From assembly GCF_000521485.1 (NCBI RefSeq), contig NZ_BAVS01000026.1, positions 1 to 45,412 of the forward strand: a stretch of DNA of 45,412 nucleotides, read 5' to 3'. This DNA comes from Gracilibacillus boraciitolerans JCM 21714 (lineage in GTDB: Bacteria; Bacillota; Bacilli; Bacillales; Amphibacillaceae). How positions within the stretch are numbered: the stretch's first letter is position 1; every line of letters begins with the position of its first letter. Below, piece by piece: positions 39,530 through 45,412 of this stretch. The notes below the pieces were generated by a model. It saw nothing but the letters and a program-made list of their open reading frames with translations, was not told the DNA's origin and did not search any database. The position numbers and the translations under genes were made by a program.

Positions 39530-39679
39530 TCAGCATTTGCAGCAACGGTTACTAAAAACAGTAGTGGACAAAGTTTTGATAAAGCTTGGGAATTATCTGC
39601 AAGTGGTTACAAGTTTTTGGTACCAACACATTTATCAGTTTTTCTAAAGTTTACGGAGGGAAAATTTATGAAAAATTAA
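39530..39679 (+). pseudogene. Truncated second lactococcin-972-like bacteriocin
   Basis: Reads SAFAATVTKNSSGQSFDKAW then ELSASGYKFLVPTHLS and runs to a stop. The SSGQSFDKAW segment matches SSGKSFSKAW of the intact bacteriocin at 31921, at the same position after signal-peptide-like SAFA. The signal peptide upstream is out of frame and the rest of the mature domain is missing. Immediately after, GGAGGGAAAATTT ATG AAA and a leucine/alanine-rich peptide (LILCTALALALL, other frame) look like the start of yet another secreted peptide that is cut off. Confidence 0.55.
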
Positions 39680-40027
39680 TTTTGTGTACCGCATTAGCTT
39701 TAGCTTTGTTATAATAAGATCTTTTTGTAAAGGGTCTTGCTAGGATCGCACCAGGAGCCAAATTCACCCCCCCTGATGTGGTCTCCTATAAATAACTTCT
39801 ACCATTTTATTGAAAATCCCTTTAATTTATCAAATGTATATAGAAAAATGATTCTTTATAACTACTAAAGACGTTTAATTTTCACCACGTTCCTTAAAAT
39901 AAGAGTCAAATAGTCTATTTCGAATTATGCTCAACTTAAGAATTATGTACATAGTATAAACTTATTAAAAACCTATTTAACAGCTATGCATTGGGTTGGA
40001 TAATCATTATGCACACTTATTTTTTAT
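39680..40027. other. Right-end non-coding part of the element
   Basis: No gene seen apart from the broken signal-peptide start at 39668-39714. Contains a seven-C run at 39767 and the subterminal repeat at 39924-39951. Confidence 0.5.
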
Positions 40028-40036
40028 AGATACAGC
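39924..40036 (-). repeat. Right end of the element: subterminal repeat and terminal inverted repeat
   Basis: On the minus strand the boundary begins GCTGTATCTATAAA, the mirror of the left end, followed by GTGTGCATAATG. At 39924-39951 the inverted copy of the left subterminal repeat is found (TGTACATAATTC to TTGAGCATAAT). Confidence 0.65.
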
Positions 40037-40972
40037 TCGTGGATAGGTTAATACTTTATGCTGCTCATAAAGCTTTTGCATAATCGACAGCGTTTGTTTT
40101 CCGGAAAAACCAAAGATGCGATTGGCATCTCGTTGCAAGTCTGTTAAGTCATACAAAGTCGGTGCATATGTTTTTTTATTCTTTTTCTCGATTGTTTTTA
40201 CAGATAAGTCTTTGTTTTGTAAGCCTTTCAGTAGTTGCTGTGCTTTTGATTGGTCAAAAATACGTGTTTCATTTTTGGGATTTCGCCATAATAAGGTAAT
40301 CCCATCGTTTGTTTTTGCTTTGATTTGATAATATTTTTTGGCTTTAAATTGATTAATTTCTTTTTCTCTAGCTGCAATCATTTCCAGTGTTGGCGTTTGG
40401 ACTCGTCCACTTGACAATTGTGCGTTAAATTTCGTTGTTAACGCTCTAGTTGCATTTAATCCAACATACCAGTCTGCTTCAGAACGGGCAACAGCAGCCT
40501 GATAGAGATTTTCAAATTGTTTCGCTGGTTTTAAGTTTTGAAAACCTTGTTTAATCGCCTGATCTGTGACAGATGAGATCCAGAGGCGTTTAACTGGTTT
40601 ATTCACTCGTGCTTTTTCCAGTATCCATCTAGCGACAAGTTCGCCTTCACGTCCAGCATCGGTCGCAATTACGATGTCTTTCACATCTTTACGGATGATC
40701 TGACTCTTGACGGCTTGAAACTGTTTACCTGTTTTCTTAATTACTACTAGTTTTAAATGTTCCGGTAACATTGGTAGTTCATCTAGCTTCCATGTTTTAT
40801 ATTTATCATCGTAGGCCTCAGGATCTGCCAAAGTAACGAGATGTCCAAGTGCCCATGTGACAATATAGCTTGACCCTTCAATATAACCGTTTCCTTTTTT
40901 ATTACAATTTAATACTCTTGCTATATCACGTCCCACAGATGGTTTTTCTGCGATCACTACTGTTTTACTCAT
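40037..40972 (-). pseudogene. topB: topB, 5' part: topoisomerase III TOPRIM domain up to the catalytic tyrosine
   Basis: Begins MSKTVVIAEKPSVGRDIARV and has the TOPRIM Asp/Glu motif TDAGREGELVARWILEK, AVARSEADWYVGLNATRAL and the SSGRVQTPTLEMI block. It reaches HKVLTYPR, whose Tyr is the DNA-linking catalytic residue of type IA topoisomerases, and then enters the element: nine foreign residues and a stop at 40007. As it stands this 312-residue piece lacks most of the enzyme. ATG 40972 is preceded by GGAAGGTG. The 3' part is at 26903-28145. Role of the intact enzyme: single-strand passage and decatenation, partner of RecQ. Confidence 0.93.
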
Positions 40973-41158
40973 TGATTGCACCTTCCTCATGTTTCATTCC
41001 TTTTACTTTATCATATTAATAAAAATTCAACACTAGTCTTCTCTTCTTACATGATATCTTGCGTTCCTCCAACTAGAATAGGTTATCTTTTTCTATTATC
41101 ATGATATCATGAATACCATACATATTTCTTATCCTAGTAAGCTGTGGAGTGATATTAT

Positions 41159-42271
41159 TTGCGAAAATGGCAACAAAAAATAACTAAAAAACAAATCCTC
41201 TTTTTTCTGATACTTTTTATTAGCTTTATTGGGTCTCTACTATTTGTCAATCTAAATCATAGCCTGTATGATCGCCCTATTGCTAAGGTTATAAATTCTA
41301 CAGAAGTGGAACGAAATGAGATTACTGATCAATATGACAATGTTGACTATCAAATAACAGAAGAATTAACGGCGGAATTATTAAACGGGGGGGAAAATAA
41401 AGGAACGTTACTTACTATTATCAATGAGTATACCGAATCTGAAGCAATTAATCATCATTTTGAAACAGGGGATGAGATTTTCTTATCTATTGATATCAAC
41501 CAGCAGACTGGTGAAGTAGAGGACGTTAAAAGAGACAAATTTGTCGTATTTGCACTGTGGATATTTATTCTGGTATTGATTGCTGTAGGGAAAAAACAAG
41601 GTGTCTATTCTTTTATCAGTTTGGCGGTCAATGCACTGATACTCTCTGTTGCTTTAGATATTTACCTCTATAATTCAGATTACAGCCTATTAGTCATCAG
41701 TGGGATTAGCGTGGTTATCTTTACTATCTTGTCTTTATTAATGGTAAACGGACGCAACGAAAAAACATATGCTGCTATTATCGCTACTTTACTAGGTACG
41801 CTAAGCTCGTTAATCATTGCCTATCTCGCTTTACATATGACAGGTGAACAAGGGTTGCGATATGAAGAAATGTCACTTAGCACTCGTAATCCTCAGATTA
41901 TTTTTATGGCCGGACTGTTGATTGGAGCATTAGGTGCAGTAATGGATGTGGCAATCACCATGTCTTCCTCTTTATTTGAATTATATGAAAAAAATAACCA
42001 AATTGACCTTAAAAAACTGAAGCAATCAGGATTGGAAATCGGAAAAGACATTATGGGTACAATGACGAACATCATCTTCTTTGCATATGTCAGTGGATCG
42101 ATCCCGATGATGCTTATATATATGAAGAACGATTTACCATTAGGGAATACTTTGACGCTGAACCTCTCTATTGAGTTGGCCCGTGCCTTAGCAGGTGGAA
42201 TCGGAATTGTGCTGACGATCCCAATTGCTATTTACATCTCGATATTCTTTATTAAAAGAAAGAGGGTGTAA
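41159..42271 (+). CDS. YibE/F family membrane protein, first of a pair
   Basis: 370 residues: N-terminal anchor (ILFFLILFISFIGSLLFV), a ~110-residue extracytoplasmic domain (VERNEITDQYDN, NGGENKGTLL, HFETGDEIFLSID) and about seven membrane helices, including LSTRNPQIIFMAGLLIGALG and MDVAITMSSSLFEL, typical of the YibE/F family. Function is not established; a transport role is guessed. TTG start with GGAGTG upstream. A seven-G run at 41389 turns NGENKG into NGGENKG. Divergent from topB with a 186-base shared upstream region. Confidence 0.82.
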   Translation: MRKWQQKITKKQILFFLILFISFIGSLLFVNLNHSLYDRPIAKVINSTEVERNEITDQYDNVDYQITEELTAELLNGGENKGTLLTIINEYTESEAINHHFETGDEIFLSIDINQQTGEVEDVKRDKFVVFALWIFILVLIAVGKKQGVYSFISLAVNALILSVALDIYLYNSDYSLLVISGISVVIFTILSLLMVNGRNEKTYAAIIATLLGTLSSLIIAYLALHMTGEQGLRYEEMSLSTRNPQIIFMAGLLIGALGAVMDVAITMSSSLFELYEKNNQIDLKKLKQSGLEIGKDIMGTMTNIIFFAYVSGSIPMMLIYMKNDLPLGNTLTLNLSIELARALAGGIGIVLTIPIAIYISIFFIKRKRV

Positions 42272-42273
42272 AG

Positions 42274-43044
42274 ATGAATGTACTGGTTTTATTATCGATT
42301 ATCTTATTTGTATTGATGACACTAATTGGAGGTAAAAAAGGAGTAAAAACCTTTATTGCTTTATTTCTTAACTTTGGTGTGCTCTTAATTACAATCTTAA
42401 TTATGAATGATCCAAACGCAAGCCCCCCCGTTTTATTAACGCTGATTGCGTGTGTCATCATTAGTATGATTACACTGTTTTTCATCCATGAAGTCAATAG
42501 CAAAATGTTAGTAGCGTTCTTTTCCACAATTGCTACCACACTTCTCTTATTGTTTCTGATTCTTATTATAACGGAACGTTCGATGATTCAAGGCTTCGGC
42601 CCAGAAGAATCAGATGGATTGTATATTTTTTCTCTATCTATTAGCTTAGATTTTGTTGAGATTGCTACATCTGTCATTATTATGAGTACGATAGGGGCGA
42701 TCTTAGACACCGCAGTTGCGATCAGTTCACCAATGAAGGAAATCCACATACAGAACCCTACTATTAACAGAAAAGATTTATTTAAAGCTGGGATGACGAT
42801 TGGAAGAGACATTCTTGGCACGAGCACTAATACGCTTTTCTTTGCATTTTTCGGTGGTTATCTGGGACTGTTAATTTGGTTAAAGGATCTTGATTACAGT
42901 GTAGGGGAAATGATCAATGCAAAAGTGTTCAGTGCTGAGTTAATTGCGATTTTAATTGCAAACACTGGAATAGCTTTGGTTATTCCTATTGCTGCTGCAA
43001 TGAGTGCATATTATTATGTTTTGAAACAGACAAAAGAGAAATAG
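42274..43044 (+). CDS. YibE/F family membrane protein, second of a pair
   Basis: 256 residues, almost wholly membrane-embedded (about seven helices) without the N-terminal outer domain of its partner. It shares with it the LGA(V/I)xDxA and GRDILGTSTNTL / GKDIMGTMTNI motifs, so the two are paralogues that probably form one complex. It starts 2 bases after the stop of the first gene, with GAGGGTG overlapping. A seven-C run at 42422 adds a Pro. Confidence 0.82.
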   Translation: MNVLVLLSIILFVLMTLIGGKKGVKTFIALFLNFGVLLITILIMNDPNASPPVLLTLIACVIISMITLFFIHEVNSKMLVAFFSTIATTLLLLFLILIITERSMIQGFGPEESDGLYIFSLSISLDFVEIATSVIIMSTIGAILDTAVAISSPMKEIHIQNPTINRKDLFKAGMTIGRDILGTSTNTLFFAFFGGYLGLLIWLKDLDYSVGEMINAKVFSAELIAILIANTGIALVIPIAAAMSAYYYVLKQTKEK

Positions 43045-43075
43045 GCAGATATCTGTCTCTATTTCTCTTTTTAAT
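43033..43075 (+). terminator. Terminator after the YibE/F pair
   Basis: AAAGAGAAATAG pairs with CTATTTCTCTTT (12 bp), extended by an inner palindrome, followed by TTTAATTT. It overlaps the stop codon of the second gene. Confidence 0.9.
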
Positions 43076-43227
43076 TTATTTCCTTTCAACATTATTTATT
43101 CATAATTATGTGGATCAATAGGATAGATTTTAGACAAGAAGATTCAGTCATCGTAAATAATATGCTGTTGTGAAAGAAAGAAAAAGATATACAATTAAAG
43201 AAATTTTTTAAAATATAATGATTATTC

Positions 43228-44244
43228 TCAAATGGGAATAGTAAACCAAAATGTATGAAGATTCCCATTGGAAATCATACCTATTTTACCGTTATGTCTT
43301 TCCACAATTTCTTTTGAAATAGCTAAACCAAGTCCACTTCCTCCTAACACACGACTTCTGGAATGATCCACTCGATAAAATCTCTCAAAAATGCTCTGTT
43401 TATCTGTTAAAGGAATCTGTTGCCCCCCCTCTCCAGTAATAGAGATTTTATATACTTTTTCAACACATTCACCCTTGATGATTATCGGACCATTTTCTTG
43501 ATAATATCGAATCGAGTTATCTAATAAATTGCTCATCACTTGTATAACACCTTGAATGTTTACCTCCACCTGTTGCTTTTCTGCTTTTATTTCATACGGT
43601 ATAGCTTCTTTATTCAATAACCACCGAAACATTTCTATTGATTGTTCAACCAATACAGCTATATTTACATGCTCTTTTCGAGATACAAGCAGGTCTGACT
43701 CAACATCCCATTCTTTTAATTGTTCCATTTGTTCAATCAGTTTTGTTAATCGCTTTGATTCATCCAGAAGAGATTGATACAGTTTCGGATCTCCATCTAT
43801 CATTCCTGTTTTCAAAGCAGAAAGATAACCATTTAGATTAGACAAGGGGGGGGTTCGAAATTCATGGGATAAATCAGATACAATCCTTTGTCGTTGCGTT
43901 TGATTTGCTTCTAACCGTTGTGTTAGCTGATTAAAATGAGAAATTAATTGTCCCATTTCATCGTTTGTATGAACTTGAATTGGATTAGGATATAATCCTT
44001 CCTTTATTCTTTGTGTCGATTGAATTAATTCTCTTAACGGTCTGATTAGTTTTCTAGTTAAATAAAAATGAAGGATGCTCCCAATTACAACAGTAAATAG
44101 ACTGAAAAGTAATAAGTAATCAAATAATGCCGACTGAAATTGAACTTGTTTTTGCGATTCCATCGGCATATCATCAATTAAATAACAGGCTGTATTATAG
44201 AGTGCCCAACTAGTAATTAAAACAAAAGTAGTAACAACTATCAT
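43228..44244 (-). CDS. Sensor histidine kinase (HisKA type)
   Basis: Two membrane helices with a short outer loop, a HAMP domain (RKLIRPLRELIQSTQRI), HisKA with the phospho-acceptor in DLSHEFRTPPLSNLNGYL, and HATPase with N box VMSNLLDNSIRYY, F box IFERFYRVDHSRS and G2 GGSGLGLAIS. The eight-base run at 43846 turns the invariant RTPLS into RTPPLS, and the run at 43412 lengthens the G1 box. The first ATG is 44244, but the open frame extends upstream to just before 44286 without an obvious ATG, so the true start may be a CTG/TTG near 44281. It follows the response regulator in an operon; signal unknown. Confidence 0.85.
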   Translation of the reverse strand: MIVVTTFVLITSWALYNTACYLIDDMPMESQKQVQFQSALFDYLLLFSLFTVVIGSILHFYLTRKLIRPLRELIQSTQRIKEGLYPNPIQVHTNDEMGQLISHFNQLTQRLEANQTQRQRIVSDLSHEFRTPPLSNLNGYLSALKTGMIDGDPKLYQSLLDESKRLTKLIEQMEQLKEWDVESDLLVSRKEHVNIAVLVEQSIEMFRWLLNKEAIPYEIKAEKQQVEVNIQGVIQVMSNLLDNSIRYYQENGPIIIKGECVEKVYKISITGEGGQQIPLTDKQSIFERFYRVDHSRSRVLGGSGLGLAISKEIVERHNGKIGMISNGNLHTFWFTIPI

Positions 44245-44295
44245 ATTTAATAAGGTTAGCCTTAAGATGATTTTTTCGGTAACCAGTCTCTATAT

Positions 44296-44810
44296 TTACT
44301 GAACAAATTTGTACCCCCCCATTCCTCTAACAGTCTGTATTCGTAAGGGAGAAGCTGGTCTATCTTCTATCTTTTCTCTAAGTTTTTTAATATGGGCATC
44401 AATGGTTCGATCTAATATAGTCCGATCAGCATTAGGATATAGTTGATCAATTAATTGTTCTCTTGATAAAACCATATTGGGATGTTCCATCAAATGGTTT
44501 TGTTAAATAGTCGTCAGCTCCTAGCTTCAAGCCATTTATTTTATCTTCTGTACGTACTTTTGCCGACAACATAATGATGGATACCTCATTTCGTTCCTGT
44601 TCACGTACCCACTTACAATATTCTTCTCCACTCAATTTTGGCAGCATTAAATCGAGAATGATCAAGCACGGGTGATAAGTCAGGAAAGCTTTCTTAGCCA
44701 ACTCCCCCATCTTCAGCCTCTTTCACCTCATAACCTGCCTTAGTTAAATAAATAGATATAAGCTCTCGAATCATTCTATCATCTTCCACTATTAGAATTG
44801 TTTGCTTCAT
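44296..44810 (-). pseudogene. OmpR-family response regulator with an internal deletion
   Basis: The receiver (TILIVEDDRMIRELIS, phospho-Asp in IILDLMLPKLSG, GADDYLTKPFD) is joined directly to the distal winged helix (MEHPNMVLSREQLIDQLYPN, DAHIKKLREKIED, VRGMGGYKF). About 65-70 residues of linker and proximal DNA-binding domain are missing, and the joint is out of frame. The join (44487-44495 region) reads CCATTTGATGG, where TTGAT fits both flanks. Separately, five instead of four G at 44704-44708 breaks the receiver (EAEDGELAKK expected). ATG 44810. If the deletion is real the kinase downstream has no functional partner here. Confidence 0.8.
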
Positions 44811-44824
44811 TGAATCACCTGTTC

Positions 44825-45403
44825 TTATTGCATTTTTTCAAATTGAGATTCCATCGTTTCATAATTTAATGGACCATAAGCTATGTAACGAATTATTCCA
44901 TTAGAATCTATCATATAGGAAGATGGAATTGGACGAATCTGATACTTCGTTGCTGTACTGTTATTTTCATCCAATAAAATAGAAAATGATAAACCGAATT
45001 CCTCTACGAAATCATCCACATCCTGTAAATTGGCCTCTGTTTCAACTAAATTAACGGCTAAGATAGCAACATCCTTTGTTTGATAGAACTTTTCCATATC
45101 CGGCATTTCGGCACGGCATGGCGGACACCACGTAGCCCAAAAGTTAAGCATTACCCTTTGTCCTCTGTAATCTGATAATCTTGCGTTTTCTTCTTCTAGG
45201 GTCTGGAGTTGAAAATCTGGAGCTTGATCCCCCCCTACTTCAAGTCCAACCTTTATATCTGGAGATGTATTGTTTTCAGATGCAGAATCATTGTCTATTA
45301 ATTCTTCCTTCGTTGACGGATCACTTTCCTCGCTTTTAGCTAAATCGAATATAGCATAACCAAACATTAATAATAGAATAACCGTAATTATGATTTTCTT
45401 CAT
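44825..45403 (-). CDS. Membrane-anchored thioredoxin-like protein (ResA/StoA/TlpA family)
   Basis: 192 residues: N-terminal membrane anchor (MKKIIITVILLLMFGYAIF), acidic linker, then an AhpC/TSA-thioredoxin fold with the active site NFWATWCPPCRAEMPDM and the cis-Pro region IRPIPSSYMIDSNG. Role: extracytoplasmic thiol reduction, e.g. in cytochrome c maturation or spore formation; which one is not determinable. It is 14 bases upstream of the response regulator on the same strand. A seven-C run at 45230 changes VGDQAPDF to VGGDQAPDF. Confidence 0.9.
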   Translation of the reverse strand: MKKIIITVILLLMFGYAIFDLAKSEESDPSTKEELIDNDSASENNTSPDIKVGLEVGGDQAPDFQLQTLEEENARLSDYRGQRVMLNFWATWCPPCRAEMPDMEKFYQTKDVAILAVNLVETEANLQDVDDFVEEFGLSFSILLDENNSTATKYQIRPIPSSYMIDSNGIIRYIAYGPLNYETMESQFEKMQ

Positions 45404-45412
45404 TCGCTATTT

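Larger units (their letters stand above)
28146..40036. mobile_element. Tn554-like integrative element inserted in the topB catalytic-tyrosine codon region
   Basis: topB sequence stops at 28145 and resumes at 40037. On the coding (minus) strand, joining TATCCACGA to ACAGACTCT with one copy of the shared GA restores TYPRTDS exactly. The element starts with three consecutive recombinase-type genes (28311-31542), arranged like tnpA, tnpB and tnpC of Tn554. Cargo: a lactococcin-972-like bacteriocin with ABC ATPase and DUF1430-like membrane protein, a secreted lipase-like protein, small hypothetical genes and decayed IS3/NlpC pieces. Inverted repeats (CTGTATCTA) sit at the two ends and related subterminal repeats lie inside. 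Tn554 relatives use a defined chromosomal site (often radC); topB as target is, as far as I know, unusual. Exact end assignment is ambiguous by the 2-bp core. Confidence 0.85.

Noticed and set aside
39405-39647. 80-residue plus-strand open frame near the right end of the element
   Set aside because: The bacteriocin-like match is in a different frame; this one starts within the lipase promoter and has no motif.
323-45237. G7/C7 tracts as phase-variable contingency loci
   Set aside because: They occur in nearly every gene, including housekeeping ones, and in non-coding DNA, nearly all at one length; contingency tracts are few, in surface or restriction genes, and variable.

Overview
The window is AT-rich DNA of a low-GC Gram-positive bacterium. 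Gene content (LiaFSR-type envelope-stress operon, S-box SAM riboswitch, ABC-F protein, AmpS-type aminopeptidase, YpmR/YpmS pair, YibE/YibF pair, StoA/ResA-like thioredoxin) and strong GGAGG-type ribosome sites fit Bacillaceae, plausibly a halotolerant genus of the Oceanobacillus/Virgibacillus/Gracilibacillus kind. I cannot name the species.

Layout. 1-7.2 kb: Na+/H+ antiporter (cut by the window edge), recQ, aminopeptidase and ABC-F translation factor. 7.2-11.6 kb: cardiolipin synthase, Hsp20, and a SAM-riboswitch-controlled O-acetylhomoserine sulfhydrylase carrying a C-terminal CoA-binding-like domain. 11.8-16.8 kb: ypmR-like lipase, ypmS, and the operon liaI-like/pspA(liaH)/liaF/liaS/liaR. 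17-21 kb: double-psi-barrel protein, permuted-papain hydrolase, remnants of a histidine kinase, an amino-acid permease and a copper ATPase, and a YdhK-type lipoprotein. 21.3-26.6 kb: one very large secreted surface protein (lamin-tail domains, metallophosphatase, C-terminal anchor). 26.9-41 kb: topB split in two by an inserted element. 41.2-45.4 kb: YibE/YibF pair and a tlpA-like/response regulator/histidine kinase group.

The centre of interest is 28146-40036. About 11.9 kb are inserted in topB (DNA topoisomerase III) exactly at the conserved catalytic-tyrosine motif (TYPR|TDS). Precise loss of the element, leaving one copy of a 2-bp GA core, would rebuild an intact reading frame. The element starts with three consecutive genes resembling the tnpA-tnpB-tnpC trio of the Tn554 family (two tyrosine-recombinase-like proteins and a small accessory protein). 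It carries a lactococcin-972-like bacteriocin, a bacteriocin-type ABC ATPase and a large DUF1430-like membrane protein (probable immunity/export), a secreted lipase-like enzyme with calcium-binding repeats, decayed NlpC/P60 and IS3 sequences, and a truncated second bacteriocin copy near the far end. The ends carry inverted repeats and several short subterminal repeats.

A caution applies to every gene. The sequence contains about fifty runs of exactly seven G or C, far more than base composition predicts. In many conserved protein motifs these runs add exactly one extra Gly or Pro compared with the family. Other genes are broken by single-base indels in homopolymers. I read most of these as errors of sequencing or consensus, so I annotate such genes as whole loci with stated frame breaks rather than as pseudogenes, except where there is clear internal deletion or truncation.
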